Part shown: positions 1 to 8,963 of the stretch, piece by piece
How the letters are laid out: every line of letters starts with the position of its first letter
Position numbering within the stretch: the first letter of the stretch is position 1
NCBI GenBank assembly: GCA_028280565.1
Contig: JANQLQ010000049.1
Coordinates: forward strand, 1 to 64,000
Length of the DNA: 64,000 nt
Direction: 5' to 3'
Origin: Fulvivirga sp.
GTDB taxonomy: Bacteria > Bacteroidota > Bacteroidia > Cytophagales > Cyclobacteriaceae
Notes under the pieces: generated by a model
Database searches by the model: none
What the model was told of the DNA's origin: nothing
What the model saw: the letters and a program-made list of their open reading frames with translations, nothing else
Translations under genes and position numbers: made by a program

Positions 1-12
1 GCGGGATTTTGC

Positions 13-174
13 GGTTCTAAGTCCAGTTTTCATTTTCTTTTGCGCGCCCAAAAGAAAACGAAACAAAAGAAAAGGGCGCCAGCAACCAAGCCCATTTTCC
101 CCTCGAAACGCGCTATCCAACCCCTATGGCCTGCTTACCCACATGCCTCAAATGTGCCGCGCTGTTCCTGGATG
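13..174. repeat. Intergenic repeat, copy 1
   Basis: This stretch matches 240-424 from GGTTCTAAGTCC through to the shared end CGCGCTGTTCCTGGATG, with a shorter middle. It contains purine-rich AAAGAAAACGAA blocks and the shared core GCCAGCAACCAAGCCCATTTTC. The ORF-track entries over it look fortuitous because they span the repeat on both strands. Bacteroidota chromosomes often carry dispersed intergenic elements of this general look, but I cannot name the family. Confidence 0.75.
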
Positions 175-239
175 GTGCCCTTTTTAAGATGTTCTGGGTA
201 GTGCCAACCTCGCAATGAGTAGTTTAAGTGGCATTCCGG

Positions 240-424
240 GGTTCTAAGTCCGTGTTCATTTTCTTTTTGCCCGCCCATGCCATAGGCATCCCTTCGGGGA
301 AAGAAAACGAACCCAAAGAAAAAGACGCCAGCAACCAAGCCCATTTTCCGCCCGAAACGCGCTATCCAGCCCCTATAGGCCGCTTATCCACAAACCCTCA
401 AATGTGCCGCGCTGTTCCTGGATG
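240..424. repeat. Intergenic repeat, copy 2
   Basis: Second copy of the element at 13-174. It carries an extra block of about 25 bases containing the small inverted repeat ATGCC-ATA-GGCAT followed by CCCTTCGGGG. The rest aligns nearly base for base, with scattered substitutions. It lies just past the 3' end of the mapA gene, so it may contribute to mRNA termination or processing, but that is inference. Confidence 0.75.
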
Positions 425-517
425 TCTCTCCTCCATACGCCAATTGAATTTTCAATGTTGTCCTGTTTGAATATGCACCACAACCCAAGTTGGTGTAAAC
501 CTATTCACCCAGAAACA

Positions 518-2830
518 TTAATGCCCATTGACCATAGCTGTTTTCAAGGGATGTAGCTCTAAAGGCTTGTCAGATAAGAAAATGGTAATAGGGGATTCCG
601 ACCTATTTTCAATTTCTACCTTGTCTTTGGCTACAATAATTTTCAAGAGCCATTCCCTAAAGCGGATCTTAAAAGAGTAAGAATTCCACTGGTCAGGAAT
701 GAAGGGGTTAAAATAAAGCTGCCCGTCTTTAACTCGCATTCCGCCGAAACCTTTTACCACGGACATCCAGGTACCTGCCATACTGGTAATATGGCAGCCA
801 TCTTCCGTGTCGTTATTGTAGTCATCTAAGTCAAGCCGGGCCGTTCTAAGGTACATTTCATATGATTTCTCTTTTTGTCCCAACAGGGCCGCCTGTATGG
901 AGTGTACGCAAGGACTCAGCGAGGACTCATGTACAGTGCGTGGCTCGTAAAACTCAAAATTTCTACGAAGCGTTTCCAGGTCGAACCGGTCTTCCAAGAA
1001 ATAGATGCCTTGCAATACATCTGCTTGCTTAATGAAACAAGACCGCAGGATACGGTCCCATGACCACTTTTGATTTATAGGGAGATGCTTGGGTTCAAGA
1101 TCTTTAACGAGCACCTGCTCCTTGTCTAAATAGCCATCCTGTTGCAAGAAGACGCCCGTTTTTTCGTCTACAGGGTAGTACATGTCCTTGACGATAGCTT
1201 GCCAGTGCGTGACTTCTTTGTTTTCATCGAAGCTGATCTTTTGGACAAGTTGTGCAAACTGGTCTTCATCAGTATTTTTTACATACTCCACCATATCCAC
1301 GGCATACTCCATGCACCAGCTGGCGATCAAATTCGTGTACCAATTGTTGTTTACATTGTTTTCATACTCATTAGGGCCGGTAACCCCTAGTATGACGTAC
1401 TTCTGTTTCTCTTGTGAAAAGTTCACCCGCTGGCTCCAGAAGCGGGCAATGGCGATCAATACTTCTAGGCCATGATCCACAACATAGCGCTGATCACCGG
1501 TGTAGTTTACATAGTCGAAGATGGCGTAGGCTATGGCGCCATTCCTATGGATCTCTTCAAAAGTGATCTCCCATTCGTTGTGGCACTCTTCGCCGTTCAT
1601 GGTCACCATTGGGTAAAGCGCCGCACCCTGGGTAAATCCAAGCTTTTCGGCATTTTCAATGGCCTTGTCCAATTGTTTGTAGCGGTAAAGCAGTAAGTTT
1701 CGCGCTACGTTTTGGTCGGCAGTACTTAAATAAAAAGGTAAACAATATGCTTCGGTGTCCCAATACGTGCTACCGCCATATTTTTCGCCGGTAAAACCTT
1801 TAGGGCCTATGTTCAATCGTTCGTCCTCCCCGGTATAGGTTTGGTTGAGTTGAAAAATATTAAACCTTATGCCTTGCTGTGCCGAGACATCGCCTTCGAT
1901 CTTGATATCACTTTCTTCCCACTTTAATTCCCATGCGGCTTGTTGCTCTTTCAGCATAATATCAAACCCCTTGGATGTGATGCGGCTAAGCTCCGACTTG
2001 CATACTTCGATCAAGTCATCTTTGGGGTGGTTCTCAGAACTAATAATAGCAGCATATTTTTTTACGACCAGTTCTTCTCCTTGTGGTACATATACCGAAG
2101 ATGTACTTGCCAGGTACTTGTTTTTCTCCTTGGATTGGGCTGGGGCCTCGATGATATCGTTTCCTATTTCTAAGCTATAATTCATACCCACTGCCACGTG
2201 AAAGTCCAGCTTATCCGTCTTTGCTTCGATCCATCCTTCTTTCTCCTGGACAGATTTGGTCACTTCGGACCAAAATTTTTCGCCATAGTTTGAATCTTCG
2301 TTGGCTACATCAAAATCTACATACGGGGTGACGGACACTTCTCCCCCAAAGTTGACCGGTGTGATAGCGTAACGTATAGCGCCTGCCTGGTCATCCACTA
2401 TACTACAAAATCTTTGGGCACTTACTTTTACTTCCTTACCACTGGGAGTGATCACGGAAAACTCTCGCAGCAGGTAGCCCTTTCGCATGTTCAGTGTGCG
2501 CCGGAATTCTTTTACATTACATCGTGCCAGGTCGAGCACTTCACCCTCTATTTCTACATCTATGCCGATCCAGTTGGCAGAGTTGATCACTTTAGCAAAA
2601 TACTCGGGGTAGCCATTCTTCCACCAGCCTACACGCGTTTTATCGGGGTAATACACACCAGCTACATAACTTCCTTGTAACGTATCCCCGGAGTACTGTT
2701 CTTCAAAATTGGCTCGTTGGCCCATACGACCATTCCCAATGCTGAACAGGCTTTCTGAGATACGGTTTAGTTTAGGATCAAACCCTTCTTCTATAATGTT
2801 CCACTCATCATGCTTAATGTAATCCTTCAT
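518..2830 (-). CDS. mapA: Maltose phosphorylase-like GH65 enzyme
   Basis: Glycoside hydrolase family 65 phosphorylase, predicted cytoplasmic since no signal peptide is visible. The family splits an alpha-glucoside such as maltose with phosphate, giving beta-glucose-1-phosphate plus a sugar. At 770 residues it has the full family length: an N-terminal beta-sandwich, a linker and an (alpha/alpha)6 barrel. The general-acid glutamate is in TGPNEYEN near residue 485, and the phosphate-binding loop is HESSLSP near residue 633. Its ATG overlaps the stop of the beta-phosphoglucomutase gene by 4 bases (ATGA), so the two are translationally coupled and form one pathway to glucose-6-phosphate. Kojibiose or trehalose phosphorylase are alternatives within GH65; maltose is favoured by resemblance only. 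Confidence 0.88.
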   Translation of the reverse strand: MKDYIKHDEWNIIEEGFDPKLNRISESLFSIGNGRMGQRANFEEQYSGDTLQGSYVAGVYYPDKTRVGWWKNGYPEYFAKVINSANWIGIDVEIEGEVLDLARCNVKEFRRTLNMRKGYLLREFSVITPSGKEVKVSAQRFCSIVDDQAGAIRYAITPVNFGGEVSVTPYVDFDVANEDSNYGEKFWSEVTKSVQEKEGWIEAKTDKLDFHVAVGMNYSLEIGNDIIEAPAQSKEKNKYLASTSSVYVPQGEELVVKKYAAIISSENHPKDDLIEVCKSELSRITSKGFDIMLKEQQAAWELKWEESDIKIEGDVSAQQGIRFNIFQLNQTYTGEDERLNIGPKGFTGEKYGGSTYWDTEAYCLPFYLSTADQNVARNLLLYRYKQLDKAIENAEKLGFTQGAALYPMVTMNGEECHNEWEITFEEIHRNGAIAYAIFDYVNYTGDQRYVVDHGLEVLIAIARFWSQRVNFSQEKQKYVILGVTGPNEYENNVNNNWYTNLIASWCMEYAVDMVEYVKNTDEDQFAQLVQKISFDENKEVTHWQAIVKDMYYPVDEKTGVFLQQDGYLDKEQVLVKDLEPKHLPINQKWSWDRILRSCFIKQADVLQGIYFLEDRFDLETLRRNFEFYEPRTVHESSLSPCVHSIQAALLGQKEKSYEMYLRTARLDLDDYNNDTEDGCHITSMAGTWMSVVKGFGGMRVKDGQLYFNPFIPDQWNSYSFKIRFREWLLKIIVAKDKVEIENRSESPITIFLSDKPLELHPLKTAMVNGH

Positions 2831-3489
2831 AATGACGATATTTTCTCTTCAAATTCTTTTATTTCTATGCTTCCTATGCCCGGAACGACCCAGTGAGCTT
2901 TGTGTAAAACAGCCGGATCCCCTACACCCACGCAGAACATACCCCCATTCAGTGCAGCCTCTACACCGGCTTGGGCATCTTCGAAGACCAGGCAGTTTTC
3001 CGGGGCAACGTTTACGGCTTCGGCCCCTTTTAAAAATACTTGGGGGTCTGGTTTAGCGGCTGATACATGGGTGCCGTCCACGATGGCATCAAAAACCTCG
3101 ATGAGGTCAACATTTTTTAAAACGGTTACAGCATTTTTTGAAGCAGATCCTAGCACGATCTTGAACCCTTTTGATTTGAGGTCATGGATAAACTCAGTGA
3201 CCCCCGGGAGTACGTCAGCAGGCTGCATACTTGAAATATACTCAACAAACCACTCGTTTTTTTTATCTCGATAGCTGGTTTTTTCTTGCTCCGGCATTTC
3301 TACCCGTCCCAAAGACAGTAAAATATCAAAAGACCTTACCCTGCTCACGCCCTTGAGCTGTTCATTATCTTCCTCTGTAAAAGGTATATCCAATTCATCC
3401 GCCAATCGCCTCCAAGCCTTATAATGATAGACCGCCGTATCTACAATGACCCCATCTAAATCGAAGATGAGCGCCTCAATTTTTGCCAT
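2827..3489 (-). CDS. pgmB: Beta-phosphoglucomutase (HAD family)
   Basis: Converts beta-glucose-1-phosphate, the product of the downstream phosphorylase, to glucose-6-phosphate. The 220-residue protein has all HAD motifs: FDLDGVIVDT at 9-18 (Asp10 nucleophile, Asp12 acid/base), GSASKNA at 114-120, KPDP at 146-149 and EDAQAGVEAA at 170-179. The cap domain is the short helical type of this subfamily. The ORF track begins at an in-frame TTG (3495); I chose the ATG two codons later because homologues start with M-x-K just before the motif. First gene of the pgmB-mapA operon, linked by an ATGA overlap. Confidence 0.9.
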   Translation of the reverse strand: MAKIEALIFDLDGVIVDTAVYHYKAWRRLADELDIPFTEEDNEQLKGVSRVRSFDILLSLGRVEMPEQEKTSYRDKKNEWFVEYISSMQPADVLPGVTEFIHDLKSKGFKIVLGSASKNAVTVLKNVDLIEVFDAIVDGTHVSAAKPDPQVFLKGAEAVNVAPENCLVFEDAQAGVEAALNGGMFCVGVGDPAVLHKAHWVVPGIGSIEIKEFEEKISSL

Positions 3490-3490
3490 A

Positions 3491-3551
3491 CTCAATTTTA
3501 TTGAGAAACAAAATTAAGCTTATTCAAAACAAGTTGTTAACAAAAACTTGT
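3491..3551 (-). promoter_or_regulatory. Predicted pgmB-mapA promoter with two inverted repeats
   Basis: On the minus strand, TAATTTTG (3509-3516) matches the Bacteroidota -7 consensus TAnnTTTG exactly. A TTTG lies about 24 bases upstream, a little beyond the usual spacing. The inverted repeat ACAAGTT-N9-AACTTGT (3529-3551) overlaps the -33 area and could be an operator. A second repeat, CTCAAT-TTT-ATTGAG (3491-3505), abuts the pgmB ATG and could fold over the ribosome-entry region. All inferred from sequence pattern only. Confidence 0.45.
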
Positions 3552-3596
3552 GTATCTCCGCAAACGATTTCTGTAATATAAAATATTGATTTTCAG

Positions 3597-3863
3597 CTAT
3601 TTAATTTGATTGCCGACATTCTTGGACCGCAAAATACTCACTATGGCCACGGCGGCAATGATCAGCCATACTACATTAATGGCCGTGGAAGGATAAGCTC
3701 CATAATAGATTGTATTGATGATGAGGAATGCACCTCCTGTCAGGTTGAGTAATTGGTATACGATAGATTTTGCGGTTATTTTATGGTAGCTGATAAGCCC
3801 ATAAGCCAATATTACCTCTACAGACCCTATCCAGCCTACGATATCAATCAACAGCTTTATCAT
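3597..3863 (-). CDS. CBU_0592-like small membrane protein
   Basis: An 88-residue protein with three predicted membrane helices: about residues 4-24, 33-53 and 60-80. It ends in a short basic tail. Length and the pattern GWIGSVEVILAYGLIS followed by a second segment with NLTGG resemble the CBU_0592 family of small bacterial membrane proteins, whose function is unknown. It stands alone, divergent from the PAS/GAF sensor gene with a 77-base shared upstream region, and about 107 bases from pgmB. No catalytic residues are apparent. Confidence 0.65.
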   Translation of the reverse strand: MIKLLIDIVGWIGSVEVILAYGLISYHKITAKSIVYQLLNLTGGAFLIINTIYYGAYPSTAINVVWLIIAAVAIVSILRSKNVGNQIK

Positions 3864-3940
3864 GGATATGTAAACCTATCGAATTTTGAACACTATCCTA
3901 ATTTGATCGGTCTGGAGTTGGTGACTATATTTGTTGAATC

Positions 3941-6094
3941 ATGCGCAACTCCACACAAACTGACCAGGACCAACTTCAACCTTTCATCGATAAAGTACAT
4001 GTACAGGCTGATACGATTGTAAAGTATTTCATCGGGGGTTATTTTATTTTTGGATTTATACTGAGCCCATTTTATCATAGCTACCTGCTGGCGTTGATCA
4101 TGGGCTCCATTAGTTTAGGAATTTACCTTTTCGGGCATTCAATAGCTAAAGAAAAGGGCTGGTTCCGGGTTGTTGTAAGCCTCCTGTTCTGGAATTTTGG
4201 GCTCCAATTTATCCTACAGATGCAGGGCATGTACGCTATGCATTTTTTTTATTTCGTGTCATTAACAGTCCTGCTTTTTTATGAAGATTGGAGATTGTTA
4301 TTGCCCGCCGTAACTTATGCTATTGGTTCATTTATTACGATTTTCTATTTACAATATCATGATTCCACGCTGGTCATGGAATGGGAAAATTTGCCTGAGC
4401 TGAATTACTACGACTTATTTTTCCATGTGAGTATTACCGTGGTATATGCCCTGCTTTGTATGGCCTGGGCCCGGATGCAGCACCAGCAAACTATTCGTTC
4501 AGCAGGCGACCAACTCACTATGCAGAGGCAGCTACAATTGATGGAAAGTAACATCAATTTTGCCAACAGCATCAGTAAAGGAGATCTTACCATGGATTTT
4601 GATGCTGAACACAACGATAAGCTCGGACAATCACTGATGAATATGCGCAACAGTTTGGTAGAGGCGTCTAATCGAGAGGATAGAGAGCGTTTTATCAATA
4701 CAGGGCTGGCAGCCATTGGCGAGATATTGCGGAACCATTCTGATGATCTCAATATACTTAGCGACCAGGTCATTAGTAAGATCGTTAAGTACATGAAAGC
4801 CAACCAAGGAGGAATTTTTATCATACAAAAAGACCCTGTAACCGGGGAAAGGTACCTTGAGTTGAAAGCTTGCAGGGCGTTTGAACGAAAAAAATTCTTG
4901 CAAAAGCGAATTGAAATTGGGCAAGGGTTAGTAGGGCAATCAGCCATAGAGCAGCGTGTGATCTATATGACGGAAGTGCCGGAAAATTATGTCAATATTA
5001 CTTCTGGCCTGGGAGATTCCAACCCAAAATCATTACTCATAGTGCCCCTTATCTCCAACGAGGAGATCATGGGTGTCATTGAGGTAGCCTCGTTCGAAGT
5101 GTTTGATGAAACAGATAAGGAGTTCTTAATACAGGTCGGGGAGAGCATTGCAGCTACGGTGATCTCTACCCAAACGAATGAGCGAACAAAGGAATTGCTA
5201 GAGCAATCGAACCAAATGACAGAAGAGATGCAGGCCCAAGAGGAGGAGATGCGCCAGAACATGGAAGAAATGCAGGCCACCCAAGAAGAGATGGGTCGAA
5301 CCCAGCGAGAGTTAGCCCAAAAAGAAGCCAACCTAGATTCTCTTTTTAACAACACAGGGGATTCTATCGTCACGATCAATAAGGACTACGAGATAGTAAT
5401 GATGAACCAAGTGGTGAAACAACGCTACAAAGGCACCCAATATGAGAATATACAAGAAGGGTCTAATGCACTGGATATGTTGGGAAATGCTATGGAGGAA
5501 TGGAAGGGATATTATGATAGGGCTTTCCAAGGGGAGTCATTGAATTTCACCTTGGAAAGTTCAGTTTTAGGAGAAGACACCTGGCGAGAATACTTTATTA
5601 ATCCTATCAAAGACACTGATGGCAATGTCATAGGCGCTTCTATATTTTCAAGAGATATTACTGGCAAGATGAAAATTGAAAATGAAATGCACAAGTACGG
5701 ATTTGTTGTGAAATCAATGATCAATACTACCTCAGATACGTACTTTGCCATAGATAAAAATTATTCCATACTGGTGGTTAACCAAGCTTTAAAAAGTGTT
5801 TTTGCGGAATCTGGTGTTAACGTGGAGGTGGGGATGAATATATTGGAGGTATTGCCGCCCGATCAATATGACACTTGGAAAGAAAGATATGACCGTTGTT
5901 TTCAAGGAGAAAAAATTGAGTTGGAGGAAGAACGTATTATTGGAGACAGGACCCTCTGTTATTCCTTACGTTGTGAACCCATAATGGATGATAAAAATAC
6001 TATACTGGGTGTTACTGTTGTATCAAAAGACATCACCAAGCAGAAACAAGCGTTAATGCAAGTGGAAAAACTTACCACAGAGCTTCAAAAATAG
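3941..6094 (+). CDS. Membrane GAF/PAS sensor protein without visible output domain
   Basis: A 717-residue signalling protein. Residues about 25-180 form five or six membrane helices, followed by a HAMP-like amphipathic segment around 190-240. A GAF domain spans about 245-410, then an acidic Met/Glu/Gln-rich coiled coil (EEEMRQNMEEMQATQEEM) to about 463. Two PAS domains follow (about 464-575 and 580-705), and the protein ends in a short coil (VEKLTTELQK). No HisKA, HATPase, GGDEF or receiver domain is present, and the next gene is convergent, so an output partner must be elsewhere. The coil between GAF and PAS is a familiar feature of Cytophagales sensors. Start is the first in-frame ATG. Confidence 0.8.
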   Translation: MRNSTQTDQDQLQPFIDKVHVQADTIVKYFIGGYFIFGFILSPFYHSYLLALIMGSISLGIYLFGHSIAKEKGWFRVVVSLLFWNFGLQFILQMQGMYAMHFFYFVSLTVLLFYEDWRLLLPAVTYAIGSFITIFYLQYHDSTLVMEWENLPELNYYDLFFHVSITVVYALLCMAWARMQHQQTIRSAGDQLTMQRQLQLMESNINFANSISKGDLTMDFDAEHNDKLGQSLMNMRNSLVEASNREDRERFINTGLAAIGEILRNHSDDLNILSDQVISKIVKYMKANQGGIFIIQKDPVTGERYLELKACRAFERKKFLQKRIEIGQGLVGQSAIEQRVIYMTEVPENYVNITSGLGDSNPKSLLIVPLISNEEIMGVIEVASFEVFDETDKEFLIQVGESIAATVISTQTNERTKELLEQSNQMTEEMQAQEEEMRQNMEEMQATQEEMGRTQRELAQKEANLDSLFNNTGDSIVTINKDYEIVMMNQVVKQRYKGTQYENIQEGSNALDMLGNAMEEWKGYYDRAFQGESLNFTLESSVLGEDTWREYFINPIKDTDGNVIGASIFSRDITGKMKIENEMHKYGFVVKSMINTTSDTYFAIDKNYSILVVNQALKSVFAESGVNVEVGMNILEVLPPDQYDTWKERYDRCFQGEKIELEEERIIGDRTLCYSLRCEPIMDDKNTILGVTVVSKDITKQKQALMQVEKLTTELQK

Positions 6095-6109
6095 GGCGTA
6101 TGCACTGGA

Positions 6110-7519
6110 TCAAGGCCTTTTGTTCCGGTTGTTTTTGCCAATAATTTCCAGTATCCCGGGATGCTTTAACAAGGCAGTAAATGCCGGCTCACTTGTAATG
6201 AGCTTTAAGGGGAGGTTGTTGTTATTTTTGAAGACAAATGTAATGTGTTCTACAGCCTGTTGGAGTTCTCCCTTTTGAGCATATACTTTTGCAATGCTCC
6301 AATGAGCCCATTGGCTACCAGGCTCTACGTAAAGCCACATTTTATTGAATAACAGCGCTGCATCATACTCGCCTTGGGAGGTGAAATTAAAACTAGCAGT
6401 GGCAAACTTTGCCCAAACCAGGTTGAGTAGACGTAAGGCCATGTTTTTCTTTTCAATTTGAGAGGTTTTTGCCATCTTTTTTAACAGGTCTACTTCCTTA
6501 TGCCACCAATCTTCGCCTTTCAAGGATGAATCATTTCTTACATTGAGCTTTGTGAATATCGCCTCGGTAAATGCCTCACCGATTTTATGTTGATAGTTTT
6601 TTTCCTTTTGGTTTAATCGCTGATCTACTTTCAATTGTTTTTTATAGTCTTTATTTTTTTGCAAGTCAGTTAGAAGCTTGTTTATACCTGCCAGGTCTAC
6701 CTTCCCTTCAAAATCGTCGAGCATTTGTACATAAGCCTGTTGGGCCAACACCAGCCGGTTAGCTTTTCTTAAACTGTCGGCCCGGTGTTTTAGGTGATGG
6801 TAGGTCCCTAGGGCATTCCAATTGTCACTGGTGTTGTAGCCCAAGAGTTGCGCTTGTAACTCAAGCCACTGCAGGGCGGTTTTGATTTGGCTGGGAGGGG
6901 GCCACTGGTGTATGCCGTGAAATACCAGGCGTATATTTTTGAGCCCTATTCGATCCAGTTCTTTTTCTATGGTAATATGTTCTTGGTAGTTCATGTCCCT
7001 GTCTCCCACCAGCCCAACATAAGAAAATGCATGACCGGTACTAGGGCGGTAACCCGGTGTGTCCGGGAAGCCTGCCCCACAGCCAATAACACCCCTAACA
7101 CTTTTGGTCATAACGGCCACACCCATAGCTACCCGGGAACCCCCTGAAAACCCCGTGGTGTAGATCCTGTCTGTGTCGATGGAAAACCGTTTAAGGGCGT
7201 CCACAAACATAGCGTCTGCGGCGTCCAAAGCAATTTCCCATGATCCGTTCCTCGAATTATTCGATGCTGCTACGATATATCCGAGCTCCTCGGCAGCCGG
7301 GGTGAAGACCTTTGCTGCGTGCATACCACGCGCCATGGGATCAAATACAAAAATAATAGGCCACTTTTGGTGGCTTTGGTAACTATTGGGGAGGTAGAGG
7401 GCGTAGCCCTGTGAAGGATCGTGCTGGCAAATGATCGTATCCAGTAGGATACCTGCTGCCGGCTTAGGCTGGCCATAGGCCCCATTAGCGAAGAGTAATA
7501 TGACGATCAGCCGTTTCAA
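6110..7519 (-). CDS. Secreted alpha/beta hydrolase with helical C-terminal repeats
   Basis: A 469-residue exported protein with a Sec signal peptide (MKRLIVILLFANGAYG). Residues about 30-215 form an alpha/beta-hydrolase core of esterase or dienelactone-hydrolase type: nucleophile elbow GFSGGSR, a candidate acid in GLVGDRDMN and a candidate histidine in FHGIHQW. The remaining 240 residues are helical and TPR-like. The start is TTG; the next ATG would remove the signal peptide and first strand. It lies just after the SusC/SusD genes on the same strand, but a strong terminator-like hairpin separates them, so it may be transcribed separately. Substrate unknown; a carbohydrate ester is a guess from the neighbours. 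Confidence 0.72.
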   Translation of the reverse strand: MKRLIVILLFANGAYGQPKPAAGILLDTIICQHDPSQGYALYLPNSYQSHQKWPIIFVFDPMARGMHAAKVFTPAAEELGYIVAASNNSRNGSWEIALDAADAMFVDALKRFSIDTDRIYTTGFSGGSRVAMGVAVMTKSVRGVIGCGAGFPDTPGYRPSTGHAFSYVGLVGDRDMNYQEHITIEKELDRIGLKNIRLVFHGIHQWPPPSQIKTALQWLELQAQLLGYNTSDNWNALGTYHHLKHRADSLRKANRLVLAQQAYVQMLDDFEGKVDLAGINKLLTDLQKNKDYKKQLKVDQRLNQKEKNYQHKIGEAFTEAIFTKLNVRNDSSLKGEDWWHKEVDLLKKMAKTSQIEKKNMALRLLNLVWAKFATASFNFTSQGEYDAALLFNKMWLYVEPGSQWAHWSIAKVYAQKGELQQAVEHITFVFKNNNNLPLKLITSEPAFTALLKHPGILEIIGKNNRNKRP

Positions 7520-7534
7520 AACTTATAAGATGAA

Positions 7535-7555
7535 GAAGGGGGCATAGCCCCCTTC
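7535..7555 (-). terminator. Terminator-like hairpin after susD
   Basis: Perfect 9-base inverted repeat GAAGGGGGC-ATA-GCCCCCTTC, 15 bases past the SusD-like stop codon. It is GC-rich, and on the minus strand is followed by a loosely T-rich stretch (TTCATCTTATAAGTTTTG). It likely ends or attenuates susCD transcription ahead of the hydrolase gene. Confidence 0.65.
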
Positions 7556-7570
7556 GGAATCAAACACTTT

Positions 7571-8944
7571 TTATTCGTCCCACCAAAACCGGGTCTGTAG
7601 GTTCGGTGTTTTTATGGGTAGGTTTTCCAGGTTCAAAAGCCTTTCTTCTTGGGGGTAGGGTAGTCTTCTAGGAATTTCTCCATTTGCATTGAAGGCATTC
7701 GTACCTCCTGCGATCAATTCTAAACTTGGGTAACCCGTACGCCTATAGTCCGTCCAGGTCACCAGGCTTTGTGAATAGCACGCAATGTATTTTTCATCGA
7801 TCAAAACCTCGAGCTTATCTATAGCAGCCGCCCACCGTGTATCCAGGTCAGTTTGATAATCTACCGGGACTTCCCCTCCTGTGATCTTAACAAAAGACGA
7901 AGCTACCGCTTCATCCAGCGCTGCTTTAGCAGCGGTTTCATCGGGGCTGCTTTTCATTAGGTGCGATTCCGCTTCGATAAACTTTATTTCCACATAACTC
8001 ATCAGGACTACCGGCGAATTGATCGTAGTGTAGTATCCATTGAATTCAAAGTTTTTCGACCCCTCGCCGTTAACGAAAAGGGGTTTCCGGGTGTCAGCAG
8101 CATTGAAAAAATCAAAGAAGTGCTGTGACATTTTCATATTCCCGGACCTGCTTTGTGTAAATTGGTATTGAGGGTTAGCCTCGTTAGGAAGTGAACCGAA
8201 GATCATTTCAAAATCCTCGTCGTTAGAGCTGATAACATTGGGTAGCATGGCTAGGGTTTCATCGTATGCCATGGGGTTTCTATTCGCCGCCTGGAACGTA
8301 TAACGCAATTTCAAGGACTCAGCCGCAATAACCCACTGGTCCAAGTCTCCGCCAAATATCACATCGTCATTGCCAGGGGTTCCCCCAATACTTTCGGAGG
8401 CCTGGAGTTTTTCAATGGCATCATCGAGCAAATTTGGCAGCAGGGTGGAATACAGGTCCTGCTGGGTATCGTAGGAAGGGGTGAAATTTTCATTATCCGC
8501 CCCAAAAGCATCCGTATAAGGGACATCACCAAAAGCATCGGTCAAGACCCCTATCCCTAACGCCATGAGTACTTTCGCTATTCCTTCGTAATGCGGGGCA
8601 TCTTGCTCTATGGATTGGGTGATAAGTACATTTAAGGTATTCAGGGAATTAAAATACATCCTTTGCCAAACACCGTCTGTATCAGCCTCCCGGATCAGGT
8701 ACCTGTAGTTATCCAATTGTTGCGCATTAATTCCTTGAAACTGCTGCGTCAAAAGCCCGCTAAACCGGACCATTTCGCCGCCGATGGCCCAGGAAACGGC
8801 TGTTTGCCCCGATGGGAGCAGTGCGCTAATAGAAACGTCAGTGGGGACCGCCGGGTCCACATTTGTATCACCAAATTCGCAAGACGTGATCACAGATAAG
8901 ATCACTGCCAAGCTTAGTATTTTTATAGATAAGTATTTTCTCAT
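7571..8944 (-). CDS. SusD/RagB-like nutrient-binding lipoprotein
   Basis: Outer-membrane lipoprotein that caps the SusC-type transporter and binds substrate. The ORF track begins far upstream (9073), inside susC; the real start is the ATG at 8944, giving MRKYL, a signal peptide and the lipobox VITSC. About 457 residues, with the helical TPR-like arrangement and the early DVSISALLPSGQ region typical of the SusD-like_2 group. It starts 19 bases after the susC stop, so the two are co-transcribed. Substrate cannot be told from the sequence; SusD proteins serve glycans, peptides and other nutrients. Confidence 0.9.
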   Translation of the reverse strand: MRKYLSIKILSLAVILSVITSCEFGDTNVDPAVPTDVSISALLPSGQTAVSWAIGGEMVRFSGLLTQQFQGINAQQLDNYRYLIREADTDGVWQRMYFNSLNTLNVLITQSIEQDAPHYEGIAKVLMALGIGVLTDAFGDVPYTDAFGADNENFTPSYDTQQDLYSTLLPNLLDDAIEKLQASESIGGTPGNDDVIFGGDLDQWVIAAESLKLRYTFQAANRNPMAYDETLAMLPNVISSNDEDFEMIFGSLPNEANPQYQFTQSRSGNMKMSQHFFDFFNAADTRKPLFVNGEGSKNFEFNGYYTTINSPVVLMSYVEIKFIEAESHLMKSSPDETAAKAALDEAVASSFVKITGGEVPVDYQTDLDTRWAAAIDKLEVLIDEKYIACYSQSLVTWTDYRRTGYPSLELIAGGTNAFNANGEIPRRLPYPQEERLLNLENLPIKTPNLQTRFWWDE

Positions 8945-8963
8945 GATATATCTATTTTCAAAA

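Noticed and set aside
135-470. ORFs on both strands in the repeat region
   Set aside because: They span the two repeat copies, have no family resemblance and no start signals.
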